Below, piece after piece: positions 43,941-55,979 of a stretch of 64,000 bases of DNA. Source of the DNA: Lumbricus terrestris (taxonomy: Eukaryota > Annelida > Clitellata > Crassiclitellata > Lumbricidae); contig OX457040.1 of assembly GCA_949752735.1 (NCBI GenBank), positions 120,001 to 184,000 on the forward strand, in the 5' to 3' direction. Position 1 is the stretch's first letter; every line of letters begins with the position of its first letter. The notes below the pieces were generated by a model. That model worked only from the letters and a program-made list of their open reading frames with translations, did no database searches and was not told where the DNA came from. The position numbers and the translations under genes are program-made.

Positions 43941-45910
43941 TTCAGGTGAACTAGCTGCAGGCTACAACTAAGCCAGCGGCAACTCGTCCGAATAGAGACG
44001 AGAAATAGAGCACAAACGAGAATCCGTCGACTATAGCTCATAGGACCGACGTCTGTCCGTCGAGTTGTGGTTTGATATAACCTATATCAAACGCAAGCCA
44101 CAGTCAAGTCACCATCCACACAAATCAAATCAAATCAAATCGTTTATTTGGCAACCAAGAACTCAAGACGGTCAAGACCTCACCTAGCCTATTATAATTG
44201 ATAGGCTTCATGTACGCAATTTGAAGGAGTTCAAACAGACAGACGAGGCTTTCGTGTTCGCTGAGAAATTCTCGATGATTTACATTAGGACTACATAACA
44301 AGAGGGCCAACAGATGATTGCTACCGATGTCCATCCTATATCAATAATCAATTATTGGTAGGCTAATTGTCCTGGAATATTACGCAAGGTGTTTGGAACT
44401 TACATAAAGAATAGTTATAACTATAGCAACAAATCTAAGACAGACACGTTGCCTACCTCATTCGATGTCGATTCGAAAAGCTGCCAGCCATCATTGCCCG
44501 CAGTTCATTGGCTATCGCTCGCCACGTGACCTAATTTCACGAAAGCGGATGCCTCACAGGCTGACGATTTGCAGCTACGAGTTGCCGATGAGCTCCCACT
44601 CGTCGGTAACTAATGGAAATAAAGACGAGTCGTTGCCACTCGTCGGCAACTAATCGACTTAAAGCGAGGTTTTGACCAAGGGCGAGTAGCCAACAAGTCC
44701 TACGTGTTTATGACGTAGGCCCGCCGTGTGGTGGTTTGCTGGGTATGTTCGCCGCCAGCATGGGCGGAGTTTATCAGGGGCTAGGAAGAACCAAATTCAT
44801 TTTTTGTACCGTGTAAATGGTATCTTTTCCCGGGCTCATAAGAACGCAGCGTATGGGTTATCTCCCATCAGGTGCCGCAACAGTTGAAATGCGAGTCGGT
44901 TTGGCTGCATGAGGACCGACTGCTACATGCAGTGGCTATATTTCCACGTCCTTCGAACTCTTTTTCCTCCAAAGAACAACCGTCGTCCAGGTCTCAGGGC
45001 CCGTACGCACAATTTTGAATTTTTGAACTTCCGAGCAAAGATGACCGAAACTTTGTTTCTATAGAGTCCTTTTCAAAAATATTATTTATTAAAGCATATA
45101 GTCTAACAATCGATTCAATTTAATTCAAATTATATATAGCCTAACTCATTAATTACTCCCTTTAATATTTTTATTTCGATGTAATTTTTGTCTGTCTGAA
45201 TATACCAGGTTGCGGTTTGCCAACCTGTTTTTGCTCATTAAACGAATAAACGAAGAACATTAATACTCTGCAACAGCTAGGCCTATAGGCTATTGTGCCA
45301 CTAGAGGATTGACCTGATCGACCTACTAGCGTGTATAAATTATATGGACTCTTAGGCTATGTCTTCATCAGAGTTCTTTCGATTGTGATCGTGTTGTTGT
45401 TTTTGGCTGTGCTATTACTCTCAGATAACTCTTTTTTCTTTTTCTTTTTTGCTGTAGCGACTGTTAACATCATAGACCGTGCGCTTTTGTGCAATAGCGC
45501 GTTAGAAATAATAAATTGTATTGTATTGTATTATTTAGTGTTAGCTACCCGCTGCAGCTGTAACCGACCTGCGTGTCGTGCGAAGCGGGCCGTATTTCGT
45601 ATTTATCCTGTATCTGTAATCATTCTGCGGTTTGTCAGATTGAATTTCATTAAACGAATATAGATAGATAGGGCTTAGCCCCCCAGGAAGGCTTTGGCGC
45701 CCCTCCAAGAACGGAAACCAAACTCCGTCCATGGCCGCCAGTGGCGGTGCCAGGATTTTATTTCAGTTTGGGGCTGATTGAGAGGGACGAATCGCGGAGG
45801 AAATTTTCCATTGTCATTCGCCAAAATTACTGACGACTTTTTTAGTCATTTGGTCAAAATCTCAAGGAAAGCATTTCATTTCCCAGTCAAAAAACCTGAC
45901 GACCTTTTTT
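43941..45910. other. no firm gene; old repeat fragments
   Basis: Includes an AAATC pentamer run with TTTATTTGGCAACCAAGAAC near 44124-44163 (also near 10640-10675, so a repeated 3' end), a GCATGGGCGGAGTTTATCAG block near 44758 related to the MITE at 55980, and an ATTGT run near 45518 after a LINE-like 3' end. No convincing coding exon. Confidence 0.4.
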
Positions 45911-45911
45911 A

Positions 45912-46032
45912 AGTGAGTGTGGGTCAATTGAGTAAAGACCAAGTGAGTGTGGGTCAATTGAGTAAAGGTTAAATGAGTGTGAGGCCAATTGAGTAAAGGC
46001 TAAGTGAGTGTGAGGCCAATTGAGTAGGCTAC
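45912..46032 (-). repeat. 31-bp satellite, 4 units (inverted relative to 50425-51420)
   Basis: Units read AAGTGAGTGTGGGTCAATTG then AGTAAAGACC, the reverse complement of the large array at 50425-51420. Confidence 0.93.
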
Positions 46033-46678
46033 GTGCGTGTGTGTATGAGAGCGCATGCGTGCGTCGAACTGTTCACGATCGTATTAATTTTTTTGGCTAC
46101 TGACTTAATTAGCCTACGTGTTTACTGACTGTTTATCTTTAAACCAGGGATTCTATATTACAGGATAGGTTACTTGTGAACATTTCGTGGTCATGATTTC
46201 ACTCTCAGCAAAAGATGGCGCTCCACTTAAAATTCCGTTTCAATCGCTAAGGATGATGATTTGAATCTCCAATGGTATTTGTTGACTTTCAAACATAATT
46301 AGTCGTCAATTTGTTTTCATAGAAGCAACTAATTGAATGCTTTTATTTTGTAAATAAGATTTGAAATTTTCCGGAACTCCGATTATCGCCCAAAAACCTA
46401 GCCTATACAAGGCGGCTAAAGAAGAAGAAACCAAGCCTGTGTATACAGTCCTTGTCTTTAAACTGCTTTACAAGAAAGTTTCCGGAACTAAGCAAATTCA
46501 GAACAATAATTAATTATTATGACGAAATGGTTCCTTAGAATATATTATAAGAGCATATATATTATGTCAAGCTAATATTTTTAATAGAATTTATAAATAT
46601 GTCTTAAGAGTTATCGGTAGGGTTATCATGTATGCACCATCCCTCACACATGCACACACATACACACAGACGCACACA

Positions 46679-47068
46679 GCGTTGCCAGTTGCCACTCTAC
46701 AAAAATGAAAAACCCAAGTTGGAGGGCCGAAAAAACCCAAGAAAACCCAAGTTGGGCGAATCTTCCGAAATGCCTAGAACTTCCCGAAAAATTCCTGAAT
46801 TTCCCACAAATCTTCTGAAAATTTCACGAATTTCCCGTCCGAAAAATCTGACGACCTTTTTTAGTCATCCGGCACAAATCTCCCGGAAAAAGTCCACAAT
46901 TTTCAAAAAAATTTCAAAAAATGCCCGAGAATGTAAAAAAATCCCTTTTTTCCGATGAAAAAAACCCAAGGAAAAAACCCAAGTTCGTTCCAAAAATCCC
47001 CATTTCCCAAGTTCGGATAAAAAATCCCAAGATCTTGTGAAATAACCCAAGGAGTGGCAAAGCTGACA
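46679..47068. mobile_element. probable MITE with AACCCAAG motifs
   Basis: Inverted ends around TTGCCACTCT (left) and GGAGTGGCAA (right), AACCCAAG-type repeats near both ends, and a central TGACGACCTTTTTTAGTCAT core shared with other MITEs here. No clear target-site duplication. Confidence 0.55.
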
Positions 47069-48130
47069 CACAGGCCTATGCATTTTATAGATAAAGTGAT
47101 CAACACAATTATGAAAACATTGAAATCAAATATTCTTTATTAAAAATGATAATTACGGTAGTTTGCTAAACTAAATGTAAAAGGAGTTGAACTCTGAGAA
47201 AACACTGATAAGAAAATCAAAAGCGATGCTGTCGTCTTCGTCGTTTTCTCAGCTGTAAACGCTACTAAGAGAAGAAGTCTAAGATATTATTTTGCTCTTC
47301 TTTTGAAATCTCCACTGAGATCAGCGCATCGCCAAAACTGTTTGGCTTTCTACGGCTTGAAGACCAAATAATAATTATTATCATTATTGTGTAGCTTTTT
47401 AAAAATAAAATAACAGACTGCACGGATCATTGTCATCGTCGTCGGATCTGGAGAGAAAAACTTGAGATAGTCGAGTCTTTGATAGAAATTGTGTCGGTTG
47501 AATCACATTCTGTTATTAGTTGAACTCCGTCGGTAAATCAAGCAGCTCCTAAAACGACAATTACCATAATCATTAGACATCGGAATCGTCTCATAGGTTA
47601 GGCTACTACTATTAGGTCTACCGTATTATAGTAGTCGGTCGTTATTGTATAGCAATGTTAAGTATAGGCTGCTATATAATTATATGGAGATCATATTTTT
47701 TGTCGTCGTCACTCTCAATTCCGCATCTCTTTTGCCGTTCAACATCGTTGGGCAGATCTGGTCGTAACTATGGTAACTGCTGCATCAGCTGCAATGTATT
47801 TCAATCATCGAATCGGCAGAAACGACGACGACGACGATGATCAATGAATGCTGATCTGATTCTAATGTAATCGATCTTGCTGTATGTGCGAAAGTTTCGG
47901 GTGAACTATTATTATAGAGATCGGGATTTCTTTAAGCAATTATTCATCATTTACAGATGATTTACTTCATTATTCTCTGCTCTCTTCAACAGATCATAAA
48001 TTCAAACCAAGAAATAGGTTGCGATGACTAATTACATGTAGGAGCATTTAAACTGCAACAAGCAATATGACTCAATATTTTGGTGATGAGTGGATTATAG
48101 GCCTGCATTATTTTGTACATATATTATATT
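47069..48130. other. no gene recognised
   Basis: Moderately AT-rich sequence with short CGT/ACG runs near 47697 and 47822. No exon passes both homology and splice criteria. Confidence 0.35.
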
Positions 48131-48136
48131 GTGTAG

Positions 48137-48440
48137 GTGCTACAGGAGGTGGGTGGCGAACGGCTTTGGGGAGAGGTAGTAGGGAGGAAGTTAAGTTACT
48201 TTGGTCACATCATGAGGAAGGAAAACTGTCTGGAGAAGGATATAATCACTGGAGAAACGGAGGGAAAGAGAAGACGCGGAAGACCACGCAGGGCGTGGAT
48301 CGACGACGTGAGAGAGTGGACTGGGATGACGTTGGAGCAGGCGATTCGAGCAACGCAGCAGAGATCTTCTTGGAGACAGATCGTCCTTTATGCCGCCAAA
48401 GTTCGGACGTACGAATAAGGCACCGACGACGACGACGAGG
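48137..48440 (+). pseudogene. RTE-like LINE ORF C-terminal fragment
   Basis: The plus frame reads 'RKLSYFGHIMRKENCLEKDI', 'GKRRRGRPRRAWIDDVREW' and 'SSWRQIV', the C-terminal tail of RTE-type and related LINEs. A GAC-rich repeat follows near 48424. No catalytic domain is present. Confidence 0.85.
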
Positions 48441-48551
48441 CCTACATAATGTCGTATATACTTAAAGTATAGTTTATTCAATCGCCCTTTATTTATTCAG
48501 TTAGCTAGTGCAGATACACAAATATATATATAGGCATATATATTGCATATA

Positions 48552-48901
48552 CATGGACGGAGACTTAGAGGGGCAGAGGGGGACGGACGGCCCCCTAAAA
48601 AATGTGGTGGGGGGACGGCCCGTGCATTTGTACCCCAACAATCTGTAATCGGTAAGTGAAGCAGGTGACCACAAGAAACGACGAGACGAGGTGATGACTA
48701 AAAAGGCCATCAACTTTTTCGGCAGGGAAAATAATGATTTTCCTTCACGATTTCGGACGGATGACTAAAAAAAGGTCGTCAGAAATTTTTGCCGGCAAAA
48801 AAGGTGGAAATTTTTCGTCGGCGTCCCAGCCCGTTCGTCCGCCCAAAATTTTCGACCGCCTTTTCGACCCCCGCAAATCTCCGCCCAAGTCTCCGCCTAT
48901 G
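48552..48901. mobile_element. hAT-type MITE, family B, with 8-bp target-site duplication
   Basis: Ends CATGGACGGAGACTTAG and AAGTCTCCGCCTATG, with TGCATATA on both sides (48544-48551 and 48902-48909). The interior has two cores of the ACTAAAAAAAGGTCGTCAG type and a GGGGACGGCCC block. Related to 57150-57475. Confidence 0.9.
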
Positions 48902-48924
48902 TGCATATATTATGTATTATATAT

Positions 48925-49112
48925 ACGTGGTGGTGTAGCCTATAGTGGTAGCGTCGGTGCCTTGGAGCAGGTTCGAATCCACCTCAAGTCGCCGCATAGG
49001 GACCTTGAGCAAGTCCTTCACTCGCAAATTGCCTGGGCGCTTCGGCGTGAAACTCCGATGCAGTGTCCGCGCTGTAGTCAGAAGCGCCTATGCGGCCTCT
49101 TATAATAATAAT
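48925..49112 (+). mobile_element. tRNA-derived SINE with (TAA)n tail
   Basis: An A-box-like GGTGGTGTAG..AGTGG and a perfect B-box GGTTCGAATCC (about 48970), then a body with CTTCGGCGTGAAACTCCGAT shared with the SINE at 55914-57130. An AATAATAATA tail closes it. Confidence 0.85.
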
Positions 49113-49190
49113 ATAGTAGAGAGCTAGAAGGGACACTATAGAAATGAAGAAATAAATAAATAAGATAAATAAATATATCTGTAAGACTAC

Positions 49191-49512
49191 CTGTCTGTTG
49201 AAGGTCGTTTGTTTGATTGTTCTTCGTGGATGAGGAAACCCTGCAGATGCAGCAGAAGACGCAGCTGGAAGAAAAGATGGCTGGCTTCGTCCTTCTCGTC
49301 CTGCAGAGGCATCGCTCATGTCCTTCTTCGTCCTGAAGAACTGGTTGAATGCCTCCTCGGAGATATCTCTCCTGGACCGGAAGTCGTTGATTGGCCAGTC
49401 AATGTTGCTTCGTCGCAGTTCATTGGCCGTCGACGATGGATTCGGTCGACTGCGCAGTCGCAGTTGAGAGACCCCACTGCGACGCATGAGATCACTGCTG
49501 CTGCTGCTGCTG
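49191..49512 (-). CDS. candidate coding exon A of an unrecognised gene
   Basis: Minus strand. Acceptor ATGACTACAG, then one base plus 107 codons, donor CAGACAG|GTAGTC in phase 0. The product starts with six serines and continues 'MRRSGVSQLRLRSRPNPSS', 'RRSNIDWPINDFRSRRDI', 'EEAFNQFFRTKKDMSDAS', then an Ala/Ser/Pro-rich part and 'RRTIKQTTFNRQ'. It is basic and probably disordered. The sequence is complex rather than repeat-derived, and its phase fits exon B. Family unknown. Confidence 0.42.
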
Positions 49513-49562
49513 CTGTAGTCATTGCAAAAGTTGTGTAACAGTAGATTCAGATCACCTGAAGC

Positions 49563-49762
<200 letters not shown>

Positions 49763-50424
49763 TGGGGTAAGTGTCTATAATATAATATAATGTGTCTTAA
49801 TATATGACTGAGGTCATGACGTCAACTTATTTCATTGGGCATCCAAGGAATTGATGAGGCTATGGTCGGATTAAGTGCGTCCCAGATTATACTAAATGCA
49901 ATACATGGAACGGTTGATAGGTCTGCATCGTGATCAGAATCCCTCTTCTCCTTCTCAATTAAGTCTCGCTCAAAATATCAGTTGATGCCGACCTTGATTT
50001 CGTTTCGTTTCGTTTACGGCTATCATCATAATATTATGGTAGGCCAACATGCATTTGATTGCTTTCAACGGTCTACCAATGCATTTGCTCAATACGGTGA
50101 TTTCTGCGAGGGTTGCCCAACGGAAATAAACATTTCTAGGCAATGTAACAATAGATACTTAAAAAATCCAAATAGAGCCGTTCTTGTAACAACATCTCCT
50201 GCGAAAGTCATGACATCTGTGACAAAGAGTGGAGAGGATACGATATACGAGATATAATAACTTAATAAGAATCCCCCGCGAAATGTTGTGCACGACTTTA
50301 CAAGACGGAACGAAGAATTCGACACGGGAGGAGACAGAAAATTATTCAAAAAACACTGCCCTAGATATTTTCTGCTGACATCACAATTTTCGACGAACGA
50401 AACAAAAATCAGAAATCGTGGCGT
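49763..50424. other. no gene recognised
   Basis: Open frames occur on both strands but show no family motif, and no splice-bounded exon is convincing. Confidence 0.35.
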
Positions 50425-51420
50425 TACACTCACTTGGCCTTTACTCAATTGATCCCATGCTCACCTGACCTTTACTCAATTGGCCTCCCACTCACTTGGC
50501 CTTTACTCAATTGGCCTCACACTCACTTGGCCTTTACTCAATTGGCCTCACACTCACTTGGCGTTTACTCAATTGGCCTCCCACTCACTTGGTCTTTACT
50601 CAATTGGCCTCCCACTCACTTGGCCTTTACTCAATTGACCCCACACTCACTTGGCCTTTACTCAATTGGCCTCACACTCACTTGGTCTTTACTCAATTGA
50701 CCCCACACTCACTTGGCCTTTACTCAATTGGCCTCACACTCACTTGGTCTTTACTGAATTGGCCTCCCACTCACTTGGCCTTTACTCAATTGGCCTCACA
50801 CTCACTTGGCCTTTACTCAATTGACTTCACACTCACTTGGCCTTTACTCAATTGACCTCACACTCACTTGGTCTTTACTCAATTGGCCTCATACTCACTT
50901 AGCCTTTACTCAATTGGCCTCACACTCACTTGGCCTTTACTCAATTGGCCTCCCACTCACTTGGCCTTTACTCAATTGGCCTCACACTCACCTGGCCTTT
51001 ACTCAATTGGCCTCATATTCACTTGGTCTTTACTCAATTGGCCTCACACTCACTTGTCCTTTACTCAATTGGCCTCACACTCACTTGATCTTTACTGAAT
51101 TGGCCTCCCACTCACTTGGTCTTTACTGAATTGGCCTCCCACTCACTTGGCCTTTACTCAATTGGCCTCATACTCACTTGGCCTTTACTCAATTGACCTC
51201 CCACTCACTTGGCCTTTACTCAATTGGCCTCACACTCACTTGGCCTTTACTCAATTGGCCTCACACTCACTTGGCCTTTACTCAATTGGCCCCACACTCC
51301 CTTGATCGTTACTCAATTGACCTCACACTCACTTGGTCTTTACTCAATTGGGCTCTCACTCACTTGGTCTTTACTCAATAATATATTGACCTCACACTCA
51401 CCTGGCCTTTACTCAATTGG
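50425..51420 (+). repeat. 31-bp satellite array, about 32 units
   Basis: Units vary around CACTCACTTGGCCTTTACTC plus AATTGGCCTCA, with CCCACT, TTGGTC and TTGACC variants. Since 31 is not a multiple of 3, each frame passes through all three phases every 93 bases and stays open, giving 31-residue periodic translations. These are artefacts. Confidence 0.96.
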
Positions 51421-51683
51421 CCTTATGGACAGTCAATTGGTCCTACTGTCTCTTGGTCTTGTAATCAGTTGGTCTTGCATTCACTTGACTCCTTTATTCA
51501 CTTTGTCTTCTCATCATTTGACCCCGGGTACAGTTCAGCTCAATTCAGATAATTACAGCTAATTCTTAAAACAGACACAACCCTTCCTCAGCATCATCCT
51601 GCATCGTCACATCACGATCATTAGTTCAGTTATTAGATGAGATTAGATTTAAAGTCTAGATACGATTTAGTCTGGCACCCTGT

Positions 51684-52233
51684 CATTACCGCGCAGGACG
51701 TTTGCGCGCCGTCATTTGCGCGCAGCAAAAAATGCCAGTCATTTGCGCGCCAACATTTGCGCGCGCACGCAGCGTAGACTTGTACTATTATAATTTTTAT
51801 CTACTATTATATCTGCCGTCTTCACATGGTCAAACAGCGAACTCCTGTGTGATGGGTGCGATATACGCGATTTGATGTGTATTCGTGTTTGTCTTCGCAC
51901 ATAAACCTCACTAAAGATATTGTTCGTTGCTTTTTATATCGCATATTAGGATACTAATAAATAAATACAAGTAAATAAAGATATTATTCATAACGCTCAT
52001 TACGTAGAACATTAACATTTATTCCTAACGCTCATTACGTAGAAAACATTTATTCCTAACGCTTATTACTTTAAGAATAAAATTGAAGATTTTCTGTCAT
52101 ATGTTTCATACGTGATTTTGCTTATATTTTGAGAGTAAACGCTTTCGCTGCGCGCAAACGACGGCGCACAAATGACGTTGCGCGCAAACAACGGCGCGCA
52201 AATGACGGCGCGCAAATGTCCTGCGCGGTAATG
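51684..52233. mobile_element. MITE with repeated TTTGCGCGC modules in its inverted ends
   Basis: Left end CATTACCGCGCAGGACGT then TTGCGCGCCGTCATTTGCG; right end GCGCGCAAATGTCCTGCGCG then GTAATG. Each end has several GCGCGCAAATGACG-type modules. The interior is AT-rich with a repeated TTCCTAACGCTCATTACG-like phrase and no ORF. Confidence 0.88.
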
Positions 52234-52285
52234 GCTGGACACCATTTAGCCTAGATTAGATTAGATTAGATTGGATTACCCTAAC

Positions 52286-52420
52286 CCTGTTGCCGATGGA
52301 CTGCCGCTGTCGTCGTCGTCCAGATGTTGGCGTAGATCGTCGAATGTCAGTCCGTCCGTTGCAAAACTCGTCCTTCGTTTCGCTGCCACTCCTCGACATC
52401 TCGGGGCAAAAACGAATTTC
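52286..52420 (-). CDS. candidate coding exon B of an unrecognised gene
   Basis: Minus strand. Acceptor TTTCTGTTTCCAAG, one base plus 44 codons plus two bases, donor AACAGG|GTTAGG (weak). Product 'KFVFAPRCRGVAAKRRTSFA' then 'GLTFDDLRQHLDDDDSGSPS'. Its two trailing bases (GG) and exon A's leading C form a glycine codon. A competing frame is also open, so the choice rests on phase agreement. Confidence 0.38.
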
Positions 52421-53370
52421 CTTGGAAACAGAAAAACTGGAGAAACTGTATTATTTCAGATGAAAAGCATGATTGAAAATATTTAATAATTACTTGCCTA
52501 TATCACTGTTTCAAGTATACGACAATCATTGAAACTTAATTACCATTTTTGCTCTAGAACGTGGCACCCCTAAAATGAACATGCCTTCCCAAAAGCAAGC
52601 AGCTATGCCTCGACCACTGTCAACGTGTTTTCGTCTGTGTTGAACAACTACAACTATAATAGGTTGCCGGTAGGAAGAGAAAGTCAGGTGGAGCGCAGAG
52701 CAGTGAAGGAAAAGTCAAAATCTACAGTGTCCGATTTCTCGTTGAAACAGAAATATTTTTGCTTTTGTAGCTCAATTTGCGTTTGCGGTTTGGAGCTGGA
52801 GATCATAAGACACGGATCGACTCAGCTCAATGTCAGTTCCGTATTACGGTATAATAATAATTTCTTGACTGAACAATCCGGTCGACAGATCGCAACTGGC
52901 TACAGTGTTCAATTACTAATTACATTACATTACATTACATTACATTACAACAGACATGTAGCCTGCAATAATCGCCGCAAATCATCGTTGTTCTCCTCCA
53001 TCCTGTGGCGCCGACGATGAGTCCTTTACATGACGTCGTCTCCACCCTGCAGCTCTGACCTTGATGATATCCATAGCATTGCTCATATCCAAGCACCTTT
53101 CCTCTGCTAGATCTTCTCTTATGCTGTCCATCCAGGGCTTAAAGTGTGCCTGGACGGTCATGAACGGCGTCCAGGCACTTATTTTAAAATCTGTACATCG
53201 TCCTGCCACTTATTTGGCCCGCACAACAAGAAAGGTAAGGAGCGTCCAGGCACTTCTTCTGCCAACGCGATCTTGGGGCCTCTGCCATCACCCTACATCA
53301 TAAGATGCGTTGCACGCCGAAGATCTTATAAACTGTTGCCTGGTATACGAATTTTGCAGGAGGTATTGAA
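52421..53370. other. no firm gene; possible RTE-like remnant near 53000-53160 (-)
   Basis: The minus strand reads 'FKPWMDSIREDLAEERCL' near 53095-53150, faintly like the tail of RTE LINE ORFs. A (CATTA)n run lies near 52921. Nothing else recognised. Confidence 0.35.
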
Positions 53371-53765
53371 GTAGGTACAGATAAAGAGAAGGAGACACAG
53401 AGAGAGGGAGAGAGAGGGGGGAGAGAGAGACAGATATACAAAGAGAGAGAAAGACACAGAGAGAGAAGGAGACAGAGTAGAAGGAGATAGAGAAGAGAGA
53501 AGGAGGTGGAGAGCAAATTCAGAAAAAGGGATATTCAAGGAGGCACAGAGAAAGATAGAGAGAGAGAGAGACGAAGAGAGACAGGCATACGGAGACAGAG
53601 ACACAGAGAGACAGAGACAAAGACAGAGAAACAGACCGATAGACAGACAGAAACAGACAGAAAAGGAAGGGACAGAGTATGGAGAGAGTGAAGAAGAGCA
53701 GTTAGAAAGAGAAGGAAGAATGGAGGGAAGAACGAAGGAAGGAAAGTGCGGCTTAGAAAGCTAAA
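53371..53765. repeat. GA/GACAGA-rich low-complexity tract
   Basis: Purine-rich short-period sequence on the plus strand; translations are low-complexity. Confidence 0.85.
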
Positions 53766-53819
53766 TACATATAGCGAAGGAGGGAGTAGATCGTGGATAG
53801 CCATCCACGGTTTGGACAG

Positions 53820-53975
53820 CGTCACCTCCACCTCCCACCTCCTTCCTCTTTCTTCCTCCTTTCTCCCTCTGCCCTCCTCTGCCTTCCCCTCTTCTTCTTC
53901 CTTCCACCTTCAACCTCCTCCTTCCTCCTTATTCCTCCTCTTCTCCCTCCCTCCTCTTCCTTCTCCTGCTCTTCG
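53820..53975. repeat. CTCC/TTCC-rich tract
   Basis: Pyrimidine-rich on the plus strand for about 155 bases, complementary in character to the neighbouring purine tract. Confidence 0.85.
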
Positions 53976-54164
53976 GTTGTTAGTTGCGATCGATGACCTT
54001 CGACAACGATCACAGAATGACAAGCACAACATGGCCGCCGCCACGCTCTTCTCTCTCCCTCCCTCCCACCTACATATAAAAATTTATATAGCGCTCTGAA
54101 TCGTAAACCACGAGCATGTCTGCAACGGCCAGTAACTTATATGGCCATTTAAAATGCTCGCAAA

Positions 54165-54360
54165 AATAATACAAGACAGGGACGGAGCCAGGCAGACAGA
54201 CAGTCAGGCAGACAGACAGACAAAATAGCACAAGACAGGGACGGAGCCAGGCAGACAGACAGCCAGGCAGACAAACAGACAGACAGAAGGACAGAGAGGT
54301 ATGGAAACAGACACAGAGGTGTGGAAGCAGACACAGAAGTCGTAAGGCAGGCAGAGAGAC
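54165..54360. repeat. GGCAGACAGACAG-rich tandem sequence
   Basis: CAAGACAGGGACGGAGCCAG occurs at about 54173 and 54231 (58-bp offset), followed by GACAGACAG runs. Confidence 0.85.
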
Positions 54361-54375
54361 AGACTATCAGGCCAC

Positions 54376-54465
54376 AGAAGATGGTCGACGAATTCTGCAA
54401 AGCTGCTGAGGCAGAGAAATCGTCGTCGCTGCTGCTGCTGCTGCTGCTGATGCGGCTGAATGGTG
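54376..54465 (-). CDS. weak candidate exon C of the same unrecognised gene
   Basis: Minus strand. Acceptor CCAATTTGACACAG, one base plus 29 codons plus two bases. Product has a poly-Gln run then 'RRRFLCLSSFAEFVDHL', and the join to exon B gives 'DHLLKFVFAPRC'. The donor (TCT|GTGGCC) is poor, and the CAG run keeps all three frames open, so this is tentative. Confidence 0.22.
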
Positions 54466-54957
54466 CTGTGTCAAATTGGCAATAATTCGTAGGACTCATA
54501 AGATGCGCTTCACTGCTTCTGCAACTGCGGCGATCTTAGTGGATGCTGCGTTTTCTCTTCAACAGATGAATCAATTAGACTCCCACCCACCCGACCTCAC
54601 TCTTCTCTCCATGAACCAACAACAGGCGGGCAGATGATTTGATGAGCCATCCCACCCTCACTGGTCCCCACTCCACCAACCTCACTGGTCCCCACTCCAC
54701 CATCACAACGTTCCAGATTAGACCTATACCATATTGGTCTAGATTCCAATACAGCCTATCTCGTTAGTTGTGGTGATAAAATTTTGGTTTTCACAATGAA
54801 ACCATTCATTCTGCAGTTTCTATCAGCTGGAACAGAGGTTGAAACTGTTAGTTATACTAACTATATAATTAAATGAGGACAGATGTTGAAACTTTGTTAA
54901 TTAAATTAATTAATTAGGAGAATTGTTGAAACTGTGTTATTTAAACAAATTAATTAG
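54466..54957. other. no gene recognised
   Basis: Contains a repeated CTCACTGGTCCCCACTCCAC phrase (about 54658 and 54682) and a repeated GTTGAAACT..GTTA motif (about 54838, 54888, 54925). No coding signal. Confidence 0.4.
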
Positions 54958-54965
54958 GACAGAGG

Positions 54966-55324
54966 CAAGGGCGGATACAGAAATTTTCGAAGGGGGGGCA
55001 AAATTTTTGGTCTTGTGAGACAGGAGAACAATTTTTTAGTCACCGACCAAATTTTCCGGAAAAAAATACCATTTCATCCGCCGAAAAAACTGATGACCTT
55101 TTTTTTTTTTAGTCATCGACCAATTTTTCGGGAAACATCCGCCGCTGAATCGACGGGGTGGGGCAAGTCCCGTGCGATTTTTTAATAGGGGGGGCCTGAT
55201 GTCCTGTTTTTCTCTCCCACTACATTTATTTAATGGCTTGTTGAAACCAAATGGGGGGCCACGTCCCATGCAATTTTTTAATGGGGGGCCATGGCCGGAT
55301 TGGCCCCCCCTGGATCCGCCCCTG
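54966..55324. mobile_element. hAT-type MITE, family A, with 8-bp target-site duplication
   Basis: Ends CAAGGGCGGATACAG and CTGGATCCGCCCCTG; GACAGAGG flanks both sides (54958-54965 and 55325-55332). The interior has a TGATGACCTTTTTT..AGTCAT core and a TGGCCGGATTGGCCCCCC block. Confidence 0.95.
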
Positions 55325-55584
55325 GACAGAGGTTGAAATTGTGTTAGTTATTCTAACTAATGATACCATAGGTTGAGACTATCGGTATGCAGTGTCCAAA
55401 AGCACAGTCAGTAATGAAGGAGCAGCTAGCTGTATCATTGGTGCTTTCGACAGAAATTGCCTCGTCCTAACTCATCCTCTTCTTTGACGGAGCAAAGCAG
55501 CATAACATTTATTCTGATGCGTTGAGACAGGCGCACAAGAAACGAATCGCAGTCTTTCTAAGTGTTTAGCTTTTAAGCGAGATG

Positions 55585-55619
55585 CTCTCTATCCCTCTCT
55601 CTCTCCCCCCCTCTCTCTC

Positions 55620-55669
<50 letters not shown>

Positions 55670-55680
55670 ACTCTCTTATG
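55585..55680. repeat. (CT)n microsatellite
   Basis: About 90 bases of CT with a few CA and C-run interruptions. Confidence 0.95.
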
Positions 55681-55979
55681 CAAGACGTAAGATTCCACAG
55701 CAGCCTCCGCGTCTTCATCTATGCGACATCCATCTATGAGAAGCGTGAGAAGAAGGAGAAGAAGGCGGTTCATCAGTTGCCTCACATCATCACGAAACTC
55801 GTATCAGATTGTCATTACGAATCGCAATCTACGAACAAACTATTTATATATATGTGTGTGTATATACTGTATGTATGTGCAATATGTGTGTGTATATAAT
55901 ATGTATATTGTGGAGCGCGGTGGTGTAGTGGTGGGTTCGGTGCTTTGGAGCCGGAGGACCGCCGCGTATGCACCTTGAG

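Noticed and set aside
43696..44041. Poly-Met and poly-Asp frames on the minus strand
   Set aside because: Translations of the (ATC)n microsatellite.
48970..48980. Possible tRNA gene (GGTTCGAATCC B-box)
   Set aside because: No cloverleaf with acceptor stem; the sequence continues into a SINE body found again at 56996-57130.
50434..51562. Series of frames with 31-residue internal repeats
   Set aside because: Artefact of a 31-bp satellite read in all three phases in turn; one inserted ATAATATATTG also breaks the phase near 51380.
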